DNA of 64,000 nucleotides from Combretum micranthum. Its lineage: Eukaryota; Streptophyta; Magnoliopsida; Myrtales; Combretaceae. Every line of letters begins with the position of its first letter. The stretch's first letter is position 1. A program made the position numbers and the translations under genes. The stretch lies in the NCBI GenBank assembly GCA_024138025.1, contig JAMXBD010000206.1:62001-126000 (forward strand), written 5' to 3'. Below, one piece after another: positions 1-10,824 of the stretch. Under the pieces are notes generated by a model that did no database searches, had not been told where the DNA came from, and saw only the letters and a program-made list of their open reading frames with translations.

Positions 1-549
1 TAATGCAGTTTAAAGTATACTATAAAATATTTAATTCACTAACTCAAAGCTCGACATTGGAAAATATAACAGTGCAAAATGAATAAAAAAGAAAAGAGTT
101 CCGACCATACCAACATAAAGTAAATTTTCAAAGTATATATATATCCAATTATGCTAAACGGTTAAAAATCAAAAATCGAAAAAAAATTAACCAAAAGGAA
201 CTATTAATCGTTAAAGCGATTAAGCATTAATAATGGATCAGTTTCGAATCAGGATTTTATAAAAAACCAAACATTATGAATCGAATCAAAAAATAAAGTC
301 ATACATAGGTTGACCAAATCATGAACACCCCAAACTCTTAGAGTTGTCCTATGAAAGCCTTGGATAGCAAGGAAGTTCCTTATTTTCTAACCAACAAGCA
401 CATCTTCACCTTGAAGAAGAAATCCAAGCCATAGCAAATGAACTGTGAGAACACTTGAAAAGGTCAAAACAAATGCTCAAAATTGAAAGAATCAACCTAT
501 GCTGGACTATACCTTATCAAGCCTAGCACAAACTAAACATAGAAGACTC
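1..549. other. LINE-derived or unassigned DNA
   Basis: No intact gene is visible. The last 60 bases or so, read on the plus strand, still resemble the linker before a LINE RNase H domain (a W-x-x-P-Y then K-L-N-x-x-D-S pattern). The stretch is therefore probably the decayed middle of the same retrotransposon whose RNase H remnant follows. The first 300 bases are A-rich and I recognise nothing in them. Confidence 0.4.
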
Positions 550-1009
550 TGCTAATGAGGTAACAGGTATGGCAAGCATTGGCGTAGTAATTAGAGATGA
601 ACAAGAGAACTAGGTAGCAAGCATTGTAAGAAGAATAGGTAAAGTAGTCATACTAACTGGTGAACTTTAGGCAATAGCTTTGGGACTCCAATTGAGTCTC
701 GAAAAGGGCATCGCAAGACTTAAAATCAATTAAAACTCCAAAGTAGTAGTGAAACTAATAAATGAACCAAACAAATCCAAGTTCAAATATGCTAATGTGA
801 TTTATTTATGCAGGGCAAAAATCTCAAACTTACTGGAGAGCAAAGTTCTTCATTGCCCTAATGAGAAGAACCAAGTTATTGATGCATTAGTAGAGGAAGC
901 CCACTCCATGATCCCAGACTTTGTGCAAATGGACTGCCCATCGTATCACATTTTGTTGTATAGGGATATTAGGATAAACAATCCTCCTTTGTGTAATTAC
1001 TGTAGATGA
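550..1009 (+). pseudogene. LINE RNase H-like (RVT_3) domain remnant
   Basis: Read on the plus strand, this stretch gives a recognisable plant RNase H-like domain. In order one sees an N-E-V-T-G-M-A-S-I-G-V-V-I-R-D beta-strand block, then T-G-E-L-x-A-I-A-L-G-L-Q, then K-x-x-S-K-V-V-V-K-L-I-N, then a C-x-x-E-K-N-Q-V-I-D-A-L helix and a closing C-P-S-Y segment. Plant L1-type LINEs carry this domain after the reverse transcriptase, and the order and spacing fit. In-frame stops occur after E-N, after G-E-L and before N-S-K, so no functional protein can be made. The longest open piece runs from position 749 for 86 codons. An RNase H-like host gene fragment is possible, but the stops and the TE-rich setting favour a LINE tail. 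Confidence 0.7.
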
Positions 1010-1387
1010 TGGTTCTTTAGGGTTAAGCTTTTATAATGGCAACAACCATCCCAACCCCACTATTATGTTTTGCATTTTCTACACTAACTTAATATTATGA
1101 AAGCATGAATCCTTTATTTTCTTTATTAATTTTTTTTTGGCCTAATATGAAAGTATGAATTCAACGAGAAAAAAATTAAAAACAAACTATTGATGAATTT
1201 ATGGACCAAGAATGTAGGAAATGCATTGGATATGTGGCAGAAAGTAGACATTGACCATCATGAAATAGTTTTGAAGTAACATAAAACAATGGAAGCTTAG
1301 AAAGCCTTTGACCTTACTATATACATGGCTAAAAAGTGATAACAATCATATAGTAAAACCCATATTGCATAGAAATGAGCCTATATA

Positions 1388-1536
1388 TGTTGGTGTTATT
1401 TGAAGAAAAAAAAAAGTAGAGAGCATTGATGTTGGAGAGAACAGAAAATGAATTAAAAAAATACAAAGTAAAACAATTGCAATGCAAAAAATTGAAATAA
1501 CATGCCCATTAATATAGGCTTGCAAAGAGACAAACA
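1388..1536 (-). repeat. 3' LTR of the copia relic
   Basis: It starts TGTTGGTGTTATTT and ends AAACA (plus-strand view), with TGTT/AACA ends. It matches 4767-4980 closely but lacks about 60 internal bases present there, between the AAAGTAAAACA block and the ATTGCAATGCAAAAAATTG block. The shared block TGATGTTGGAGAGAACAG is a good anchor. No clear polypurine tract lies next to it. Confidence 0.75.
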
Positions 1537-2009
1537 AATAGAATTTTAAGTAGAAAATAAAGCAACTAAATAGACCACTATCCCACTAATGTAAAAGCTA
1601 AAAAATAGAACTGTTGATAACAAACTTTGAATCATTCTCCAACATGATCCCTTGATCCAAAGTTGCAAAGTTGAAATCTTCATGGAGCACTTCTCTCCGA
1701 TTTCCTGATATGTGAAGCACCTCTCTACACTATATGAGGCACTTGCCATTATCTTATTGATACACTTTCTCATCAACCCTATATTAGAGCACTTCTCTCC
1801 AAAATCTCTTGGCGCACTTCTCACCAACTAACTCAAAATAGAGATTTTTCTTCAACTCTCTCCACCATGTTTGCTTATTCTTCATTTTTTACTTTGCAAT
1901 CTTTTTGTGGGTGCCCAAAGCTTTTGCACTTGAAACATTGAGGTTTTCCTTTACGTTGACAATCTTTCTCTTCATGACCAGGCTTCTTGTAATGGTTGCA
2001 TTGAGGGAC

Positions 2010-3999
2010 TAATAAATGTGTATAACACATTTATCCTACATTTATTTTGCACTTTCATGCATAAATTGGCATTTTTATGATGAATTTCTACTAAGAAATG
2101 ATAAATACAATGATTGTGGATCAACTGTGATTAAAAGAGTAAAAAGATGCAATTTTTATGAAACAACAGTAGATTTTGAGCTCAAAACAACCTAAGCTCA
2201 ACGTAACAACGTGAGCTCAATACATGGACCTGAGCTTAACACATCAACCTAAGCAACAATAAGTAAATGACCTGAGCTCAACATATTAACCTTAGCAACA
2301 AGCAAATGACCTGAGCTTTAACAAGAAAACAACCTAAGCTCAACGCAACGACCTAAGATCAACACATCAACCTGAGCTCTACACATGGACTTGAGCTCAA
2401 CGCATCTACCTGAGTTCAATACATCGACCTAAACAACAACAAGCAAATGACCTGAGCTTAACGTAACAACCTGAGCTCAACGTAACAACCTAAGCTCAAC
2501 ACAACGACCTGATCTCAATGCATCGACTTGAGCTACTACACTAACCTCATCAGATCACTAAATTGAGTTGATGGAGGACATAACAAATCAAAATATGCAC
2601 GCACTCGAGTTCAGAAATTGAGCTCATTTTATTTAGAAGAATGAGCTGAACTGAGTACTTCACAAATGAGCTGACCAACAAGCTATTGAGCTCAAGCAAT
2701 TGGATATTTTTGTTTTTCTTTGTTATTTTGTTTTGTCAATATTTTGTAAAGACCCTTTTATCCTTCTTTTATACCTTTTTGCTGTTTTTAGGGATCCTCT
2801 CCACATACCTATCACATCACAGCCACCAAATCCAATCAACCATCACATCACCATATTCCACATTACCATTCTGCCGCTTACCAACTCACCATTCACGTAC
2901 CTATATATACCAATTCCATTGTGATTTTTTGCCATCAACCCTTAGTTTGGCCCTCTTGGGTCTAACCTCCACATTCCTATCCACATCCACCTCATACTCG
3001 ACCTCGATCTCGACCTCATTTCACTCGACCTTGATCTCACTTCACCTCATCACCTAGCACTATTTTTACGCATTTTCATTATGGAGTTGGATCTAGAATT
3101 ACTAGAAGACATTCTGCAATTTCTGGGTGATTTCTATCCTTTATCTTTTGTAATGAATTATGTTCATATTTGTATGAATGAAATTCTATTTATCAGTATG
3201 AGCTAAATTTGTCTAGTGGGGTTATGTGATTTATGGATTTCCTAAGTAGCTGATTAGTAATTTATAACAACTTTTATTAATTTGGAACTTTGGTTATTTC
3301 TATTTCAATATTTACAAGGTCAAAAGTTTATCTATGAACTTCTTGTAAATTAGAGCTTAAGATACCGGAGAGGGATTCAAAAGCTCAATTAAAATAGAAA
3401 ATACAACTTTAAACTAACACGACACGTGCTGTTTCGATTTAAGTTGTAGAACTTACGTTCTTAATGCGTTGAAATTATGGTTTAGCATGGACATGTGCTT
3501 GAACCATAAGTTTAACTAGAGTAACATGACTTGAGAGTGTGTTATTTAACTGTGATTATAAATGGGTTACTCGAGAGGGATATCCATATTATAGTTAGAA
3601 TCTTACAACTCGAAAGGGAAGCAAATTCTTGAGTTTAATCAAAATTCAAATGAACAAATCTTTATAATTACAAAGCAACGAATGGAAATGCTAACCAAAA
3701 CCATTACATAATCCTATACCTATTTACTAAAGGAGTTTCAAATCATAGTCTTAGCATTAGTTTAGTCTTTATTGTTAAATTAGTTGTAATTTGTAGTGAT
3801 AGTTTCATTAGTTTAGAATCATCAAACTCTATTTGTATTGCCCAACTTAGAGTAAAATTACTATAATCTAGTACCTAGTCAATTAGCTCCCTATAGATTC
3901 TACCTGGTACTCACTAGTTTTTATTACTGCATATGCATCTGGTATAGTGGTCGGTTGTTTTTACGCTATAAAATAGTCTTTCAAATCAAAAGTGCATCA
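2010..3999 (+). mobile_element. Solo LTR, Ty3/gypsy (Athila/Tat-like), in copia gag
   Basis: This 1,990-base block splits the copia gag exactly. Its ends are TAAT and ATCA, presumably TGAT...ATCA before one G-to-A change. It is flanked by GGGAC (2005-2009) and GGGAT (4000-4004), a 5-bp target duplication with one change. Its interior reads like a long Athila/Tat LTR. There is a TATA-like stretch near 2905, an AT-rich stretch with GTAATGAATTATG around 3150, and the usual closing part that runs into AAAGTGCATCA. No coding domain or second LTR is present, so LTR-LTR recombination has removed the body. The family call rests on general likeness and the orientation (plus) is less certain than the boundaries. 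Confidence 0.75.
2180..2560 (+). repeat. Degenerate CTGAGCTCAACACA tandem repeats in the LTR
   Basis: About twenty imperfect copies of a 14-20 base unit of the form ACCTGAGCTCAACRYA follow one another, alternating with units such as ACAACAAGCAAATGACCTGAGCTTA. The core GAGCTC is itself a palindrome. The array lies in the presumed U3 part of the solo LTR. Confidence 0.8.
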
Positions 4000-4754
4000 G
4001 GGATTCTTCCATTTCCTTTTGAAAAAATGAAGTATTGGCTAGATAAGCCCCTTCAGCTATTTGTTTGGTTCCTTCTTGCCTCATCGTTCTTCTTTGAGCC
4101 ATCGCTTGAAGATCATTGATCAATTTTGCAAAAGTTATTTTTTATAGACCTTTATCAATCTCAAGGGAAGAAATTTTTAACTCATATCTTTCAGGTAGGC
4201 TCACACGAAGTTTTTCCACTATTCTTTGGTTTGGAAATTTTTTACCAAGCAATCTAATTTGATTAACAAGGGACATAAGCTTGCTACTATATTTCTTAAC
4301 ATTTTCATATTACTTCATTTTTGTATCTTAAATTCTCTTTTGAGATTCAATATTTGCATCAACTTTGTTTGAGTATTTCCTTGAAATTCTTCTTTAAGTT
4401 TATCCATCTTCTTTTGGTGATTTATAAGCCATTATACTTGTAAAAATCTCCTCTGAGATAGCTGAACATATGCAAGTGAGAGCCTTTGGTTTCTTTGCCA
4501 ATTCTTCTTCGTATTTTTTTATTTATACTAGTGTTGGATTTTGTGGAAGAGGAATAGGATCATAATCATTCTCCATAACCTCCCATAAACTCAAGGATTT
4601 TAGATAGGACTTCATTTGATATCACAGGAATGATAATTCTCTCCTTTAAAAATAAGAATAGGAGCAGAAAAAGTATTTGATGCCATCAAGATTTGCACAC
4701 TTTCTTTCTTTCTTTCTTTTTTTCTAAATTTCGCGAGCCCTTAAGACCTATGGA

Positions 4755-4766
4755 GCTCTGATACCA
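4755..4766 (-). other. Primer-binding site (initiator-Met tRNA)
   Basis: On the minus strand this reads TGGTATCAGAGC, the standard complement of the plant initiator methionine tRNA 3' end used by Ty1/copia elements. It directly abuts the 5' LTR and fixes the orientation of the relic. Confidence 0.88.
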
Positions 4767-4980
4767 TGTTGGTGTTATTTAAAAGAAAAAGAAGAACAAG
4801 AACAAGAACAAGAAAAAGAGAGCACTGATGTTGGAGAGAACAGAAAATGAATTAAAACAACATATAAAGTAAAACATAGGTGTTACAAAGTCTAAACAGT
4901 TTGCTTTCAATTTGATAATTGCAATGCAAAAAATTGAAATAACATGCCCATTAATATATAGGCATACAAAGAGACGAACA
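4767..4980 (-). repeat. 5' LTR of the copia relic
   Basis: This 214-base repeat starts TGTTGGTGTTATTT and ends GACGAACA in plus orientation. It lies immediately outside the primer-binding site, as a 5' LTR of a minus-strand element should. A short AAGAAC microsatellite (about 4792-4816) near its edge is missing from the other LTR. The two LTRs differ by one large and several small changes, so the insertion is old. Confidence 0.8.
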
Positions 4981-4984
4981 GAGT

Positions 4985-6134
4985 TAATGTTAGATTAAAT
5001 AAAAGTTAGATTAGTGAGCATTTAGACTCTATGAGATATACATATTACATATACTTATTAACAAATACAAAATTAATGTTACAAGCAATAACATAACATA
5101 ACATAACATAACATAACATAAATATGGTCATAAAGTTTAATAAGACATGAATAATATGTTGTTTCTATGATTCTAATCCCTAACATAAGTATCATGGGGA
5201 ATTTATATGAAATCAAAGCATACATATTTTTTATGTTAGCTTTCATGAACTAAAGAGGAGGTTTAGCATTTTACCTAAAGTAAATAAAGATTGATGAAGA
5301 AAATGTGAAAGAACAAATGGTAGTGTATGTATGTATGTGTGTGTGTGTTTGTGTGGCGTGAATGAGGGAGTAGAGGGGAAAGTGTTTTGAGTTTCCAATT
5401 TGCAAGAGTTTTGTTATGTGAAGAGAAAAGTGTGTAAAATGTGATGAAGGAGGGGTATTTATAGAGTTTTAGATGGAATTTTATAGTTAATTAAATAAAT
5501 GAAAAAAAAAAATATAGTGTAGTGGCAGAGATTGTGGCCCATGAGTGAGAAAGAGGAGAAAATATGATTAAAAATTAATTTTAGTAAAGAAAAGTAGGTA
5601 AAATATAAGATAAGTTAAGTAAAAAGTAATGTGAAAAAAAATGTAGGAATAAGTATGTAAGAAAAGTAAGAATAGATTATAAGAAAAAATAGAGATGGAT
5701 GAGTAGTAATGAATAGTAATTGAATAGTAAACAGACAAATAATTTCGATGTAATAAAAATACATATAAATGGGCAATATCTAACTTTTTTAGGAGACTTA
5801 AAAATTGTATGGTATTTTTATGAATCCTTACTACATAAGAGTCTAGATTATTTGTCAGAATATATTCCTTGTTTTGCATGTTAGTGTCCATTTTAAAACT
5901 AATCCTGTTCGAGTATGAAACAAAGAGTTTTTGGAAAATCTGATCTTTTTAGGTTATATGACATTTTTCCAGGTTATAATCTAAGGTTAACTCACTTTTA
6001 TTGTTTTAGCATTTGTAGTGCCATCTTACCTGATCTAGATCTTCTAGAACTTATTGTTGACTAGGCCAGACTTTAAAGTTCCGTTAAATTCCAACTTTAA
6101 GATTTACTTGTAAGACTAACATCGGGGGTTCACA
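4985..6134 (-). repeat. LTR-like repeat R1 (minus)
   Basis: Read on the minus strand, this stretch parallels the plus-strand repeat at 19593-20770. Shared marks in order are a TGTGAACCCCCGATGTTAG-like start (TGTATACCCCTAGATTTTACG in the other copy), a TTACTATTCATTACT stretch, CCATCT..TATAAATAC as a TATA box followed by a CT-rich leader, TTTAGGTAA, CCCCATG..TAGGGA, and GCTCACTAA. The layout (start TGT, TATA box, pyrimidine leader, splice-like TAGGTAA) suggests a gypsy-type LTR. Boundaries are approximate and I saw no target duplication. The copia 5' LTR abuts the low-coordinate side. Confidence 0.5.
5088..5122. repeat. (AACAT)n microsatellite
   Basis: About seven ATAAC/AACAT pentanucleotide units in tandem. 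Confidence 0.9.
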
Positions 6135-7482
6135 CTTATAATATACATTTGTTTCATAACTGAGTTTACTCTATTTTTATAATTTATTAATAATTTAGTA
6201 TTCTTGGGATTGTCTAACCGAGTATGGCTTCTAGTGTTAAATATTGACTTGCTTTGACTTTTGGTATTAGTTTTAAATTTTGATTCTAAGATTCACTTAT
6301 AAAGTTACCAAAGAATATAGGGTTTTATAATTTTATCATTAATTATTATCCGGTGAAGTTATCTCGATTTGCGTGCTAAGAAGCGGTTTGGTTTAACTAA
6401 TGAGATTTTAACTTGATTAATTTATACCATATTATAGGAATTTATTTCGTATTATTTTATTATTAAATGTTATTTTGATATACGGTCTCAATTTACGTGT
6501 TAGAAATCTAATAGATGTATTGTTTAGTGTAAGAGTTTCGAGTCTCAAGTCTTGATTCAAATGATTATTAGATTTTTAGTTCCTTTTTTAAAGTACTCTT
6601 TTTCTTAGGGTTGGGTAATTAAGTTTTCTAATCCCATCATACGTATTAGACTTTTCAAGCTATTGAGTTTTTATTTTTTTGCCTAAGGTTTCTTGGAGTT
6701 CAGTTTTAACTTAGCTCGATTTTTGGGTTCTAGTTTTGATACTAGCTTGAAGGTTCTCATCTAAGAGTATCGAAAAATCTAAGGGCTTAAGATCAGTCTT
6801 TTATATTAAGGTAACATCATGGGTTTTTTTTTTTTTTTTTCTTTTATGTAATGTGTATACCATAAGGTTGCCTTATATATAATGTAATTACTTTGGGTTC
6901 GAATTTGCATGTTAATTTAAAATACAAGTAACAATCTATTTAAAGAGAGGGAACTGTAGAAAGTAGTTTAAATTTGTATTTATCTCCACATTTTTAGATG
7001 ATTAGTGACACTTGAAGTGGTTGTTCCGATAAAATTTATGGGTAGCGACAATTTGTTATATTTGTTAGTTGCAAGAAGTGTTCCATTAAGAATGAGAGAG
7101 TGCATACAAAATATCTAGCATTCTTTGACTTTGCATCTTATTTTGTTTAGAAGCACGACTGCATAGATATGTACTTTAAAAAAATTGAATATATATATAG
7201 ATTCTTTTCCATTGATGCTGTAAGATTTTGAGAGTTTTGTTTATGAACTTCATAGCCTTTGTTAGTTTCTAGGGACAAGTTCTACAATTCTAATTTTATA
7301 CCTATAAAATCTCAACAAATTGGAACAATTAATGGTGGAATAAAATTTTTATCATACTAAATCCTGCAATTCTTAAATTTTATATTATAATGTAGAACAA
7401 TATAATCAATATGTTAAAACAATTTGCATAGTGTATTATAAATGATTTTAAGAATGAGAAAGACATTTATAGGAAGAAATAA
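6135..7482. other. AT-rich intergenic DNA, no gene seen
   Basis: Many stops in all frames and a T17 tract near 6823-6841. The region contains repeated TTTTGATTCTAAGATTCAC-like phrases but no recognisable domain. It may include more decayed LTR sequence. Confidence 0.5.
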
Positions 7483-7868
7483 GGGTAAATTACACAGAAT
7501 ATCACAATGTTTGGGAGCAAATTCATTTTAGGTCACAACGTTTCAAAAAGTTCAAAAGAGTTCATAATGTTTGAAAAAGTGTCTTCTGAGATTTAATTAA
7601 ATATTTCTCCTATTGATACATGTTAATGAGGCTTTAAAAAAGGGTTTCTTGAGTTTTTATTTAAATATTTATCCTTTAACACGTGTAAATGGTGACCTCA
7701 ATTGACTCACTTCTCTAAATGTTATGACCTCTTTTGGAACCATCAAAAACATTATGACCTAAAATGAACTTACTAACTAAACGTTGTAATCTCTTTTGAA
7801 CTTTTTGAAACGTTGTGACATAAAATAAACTTATTCGCAAACGTTATGACTTTCCATGTAATTTTCCC
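7483..7868. mobile_element. MITE A copy 1 (long TIR, 9-bp-TSD class)
   Basis: The two ends are inverted copies over about 80 bases. The left end starts GGGTAAATTACACAGAATAT and the right end, complemented, starts GGGAAAATTACATGGAAAGT. Both continue to an identical AACGTTTCAAAAAGTTCAAA stretch. Near-matching AAGAAATAA/AAAGAAATA flanks fit a 9-bp target duplication. No coding capacity. The copy at 21300-21669 is homologous along its length and has an exact 9-bp duplication, so a Mutator-like origin is the best guess. Confidence 0.75.
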
Positions 7869-10008
7869 AAAGAAATAGCCAAAAAGAAATTCACTAATAA
7901 TAATTGATTAGTATTGAAAAAGGACAGTTTTGCTTGAATTTGACATTAGTGATATCTGATTGTATGCTTAACTATAATCCAATAATAAGACAACTAAAAA
8001 ATCCTTGAGCTTAAACTCAATTGTGTATCGGTAATATCTTTGATAAACAACGATAAAGTATGGCTTGAAAAAGATAAGCTAAGTCTTAGGTAGAGCATTC
8101 TTTAATATTAAAGCAAAATTCTTGTTTTCTTATTGAGGAGAAAAAATGATCATGATGTTATTCGTATGTATTGCCTTCGTTGTTGCAAAGAAGGTTGTCA
8201 TAGGGTTTATTTTCATCTCTTTTTTCTTTTTTTACTCATTAGGTTAGCTAGGTTTAATAATCTGCATCATAATAGAGTTTGTTGAGCCATAACCATAAAA
8301 AGTAACAAGGAAACATCTTACAATTGAATAAAGTAAAAAAAAAGTTCACTTAAAGGAGCATTCTTTTTAACTACATTTCATTTTCAAAAATACTAAAATC
8401 TTGATAGCCCTCTATATCACTATCCAATACGCTCACCCTCAATCACATGAGATATCACTAAGGTTACATTTGTAGAGTGGTGGTTGTAATAGTAATGACA
8501 AGTAGGTGCTAGTAAACAAAATGGAAGAAGACGGAGAAGATGTTTTGATCAAATAGAGTGGACTTTAATTAGTGCTTGGTCTTCAATCGTCTAGTTGATT
8601 AATTGGTTTGTTCTTTCATTCTTCACCCCTTATTGTTACGTGTATTCATCTTTTTATTTTTCTTTTTAATTTTTCTAAATATATATCTTACCAAACAAGC
8701 ACTTTCAGAATAAACTAAGGCATAATATAATAAGCCAACCGAAGTCCAATACCAATGGTCACAAAGAACCATTTATTCAATCAATCCTAGATTTCTAGAT
8801 TTAGATAGCATTTGGTTTTTAGTAAAATTTGAAACAATAGAAAAGCAAAATATACTCTAAAAAGAATAGTATACCATCATATTTAATATTTTTATGCTTT
8901 ATTGCGTGTCAATCATACATTGATAAACAACTATAGAGGGTGGTTGTCCATACATTCTTTTTTGTTTTTCTTTTGAAATAAACAAGCTTTTATTCCTTTG
9001 GTTTAATTAGGATTCCTCAATCTAACCTGTTATGTTTTCCTTTTCCTTTTTTTTTTTATCTTTTTTTGCGATAGTAAAATGTAGAACTAAGTTAAATCCC
9101 TTTTAGCTTAATTGATATCAATTAATATTACATACACAAGGTAGTAAAGGACATACACAAAAAGTCGACAAATAAACTTTGTCACCAACTCAAAGAACAA
9201 CACACATCTTTGTGAAAAAACTTCCATTGTTTTCTTTCTTAAGATAAGTCGTTGAATTATAACTACTATTATTTCCTCATTGTCATACATTTGGGCAATT
9301 CTAGTTGTTTTTTAATGTTAACTTATTAATTTCAACCACTTGTTAAAAGTTTGAATTCCTTGTTCCAAATGATTGACCTAGCACTTAATCATAAGTTTCA
9401 AGTTTACTTCTTTAATATGCCACTAAAGAGACATGGTAATTTTATAATCTATCATTCCAATTGTTGATTACCTTTACAAAATAGAATAAATTTCCAATTG
9501 CTGTAGGAGCCCTTGAGTTTAATTTTTTGCTCCTACAAGGTGTTCCTTCTTATATGTGTCCTATTGTTAATTTTTCTCAAATCTCACAATTACTTGAGTA
9601 GAAAAACTACCTTGTATAATCTCGAGCAAACCTTCTTCTTCACTAGTTTGATACACAACATTTTAGTGATTCGTATGATATGGTTGACAAGTACAAACAT
9701 TGCGCAATCTCTGTAGCAGTAGAGTTTGTCATTTACAAGTTCATATTGTTTCTATCAATATCTTTTCTCCTAGTAGGGACTTCCAAAGCATGACAACAGT
9801 CCTCTTATGTTGCTTATCTTAGGTTAGATAGGGAAATTTTATGGTCCCATCATTAATTTGATGGGACCGGTCCCGTCACTATCCAACAACTTACACCATA
9901 TCCAATCGTGATCAAACCACTAAAATTGTTAATATTGCAATTATTATATTTATTTTAAAGGTTATATGGTAGACTGGATTATGTTCAAAAAAAGATGGTA
10001 GACTGGAT
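7869..10008. other. AT-rich intergenic DNA, no gene seen
   Basis: Short ORFs only, none with a recognisable motif. It contains T-rich tracts (for example around 9045) and nothing I can assign to a transposon family. Confidence 0.5.
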
Positions 10009-10016
10009 GATCCAAT

Positions 10017-10816
10017 TAGGGGTGGGCAAAAAAACCAACTGAACCAAACCAATCCAAACCAAAAATATAGTTTTTTTTAATGGTTTGATTTAAAATTTTT
10101 TCAATCCAAACCAAACCGTTTTAGAAAATATAATAATATTTTACTATATGTTCATATGATCTCATTTGATATTTATTATTTGGTTAATATTGATTAAAGT
10201 CAACTTGTTCATTTTTAATTTTTTCTTTTACTCTCATGATATGTATTTTTTTGTTGATGATGAACTATTGTTTTTTATTAATAGCTTTTAACTTTATAAC
10301 GTATGAAATTTATTTAATCAGTTATAAATTCTTATTATGTATTAATTGTTTAAATATATTTTGTCAGTGGATTATTTTATTCATTGATGAATTTTGTTGA
10401 CAGATGATTTTTTTTATTTTAGTTAAATTTATTGGTAGATAATTGACTTGATTGTTCTATTAAAAATTATAAATTAAGACTTAATATGTACTGGTTGGTG
10501 AATGTATTTTATTGGTAGACAATTGGTTTTATAGAGAACTATAGATTAAAAATACGATGAATTCATAAAGTATTTTGCCGTGGTTTATAATATAAACTTT
10601 GTAAAATGATATAAATATTTAAGTATCCATGCAAATGTAAAAAAACTAGAACAAAGAAAATTTTTAGTTAGAATTTTGATTTAATCCGTAATTCAAACCG
10701 AACCGAACCGTTATTTAATGGTTTAAAAAATTTCTAATCCAAACCAAACCATTACTTAATAGTTTGGTTTATGATAGAAAAAAAACAAAAAACAAACCGA
10801 TCCGTGCCCACTCATA
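10017..10816. mobile_element. Non-autonomous hAT element
   Basis: It starts TAGGGGTGGGCAAAAAAACC and its complemented right end starts TATGAGTGGGCACGG, both fitting the TAGnGGTGGGCA terminal pattern of plant hAT elements. Flanks are GATCCAAT (10009-10016) and GATCCCAT (10817-10824), an 8-bp duplication with one change. Subterminal zones carry repeated AACCAAACC/GGTTTGGTT motifs, as transposase-binding arrays do. The interior is AT-rich and non-coding. Confidence 0.85.
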
Positions 10817-10824
10817 GATCCCAT

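Larger units (their letters stand above)
1886..4686 (-). pseudogene. Ty1/copia gag (UBN2 plus zinc knuckle), interrupted
   Basis: The minus strand from 4686 gives a typical copia Gag N-terminus. It starts M-A-S-N-T-F-S-A-P-I, continues with F-K-G-E-N-Y-H-S-C-D-I-K-M-K-S-Y-L, then L-W-E-V-M-E-N, and later A-K-K-P-K-A-L-T-C-I-C-S-A-I-S-E-E-I-F. This is the UBN2/retrotran_gag family, which forms virus-like particles. The reading frame has stops (for example after N-P-T-L-V) and frame changes. At about 4005 it is cut by the solo LTR at 2010-3999. It resumes at about 2004 with two CCHC knuckles, C-N-H-Y-K-K-P-G-H-E-E-K-D-C and C-F-K-C-K-S-F-G-H. Joining the two sides restores the expected gag layout. 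About 300 further bases down to 1537 are too decayed to assign. Confidence 0.78.
1388..4980 (-). mobile_element. Ty1/copia retrotransposon relic, minus strand
   Basis: Two direct repeats (1388-1536 and 4767-4980) flank a minus-strand interior. That interior has an initiator-Met tRNA primer site directly inside the 4767 repeat, a UBN2-type gag start at 4686 and a CCHC zinc knuckle at about 2000-1890. This is the normal 5'-LTR, PBS, gag order of a Ty1/copia element read leftward. Protease, integrase and reverse transcriptase are absent, so the element lost pol by deletion. A 2-kb gypsy-type solo LTR (2010-3999) sits inside gag. The outer flanks (ATATA before 1388, GAGTT after 4980) do not match as a target duplication, so one end has probably been rearranged. 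Confidence 0.8.

Noticed and set aside
2686..3057. A 123-codon plus ORF in the solo LTR
   Set aside because: It is a translation of T-rich and CCA/TCG-rich simple sequence inside the LTR.
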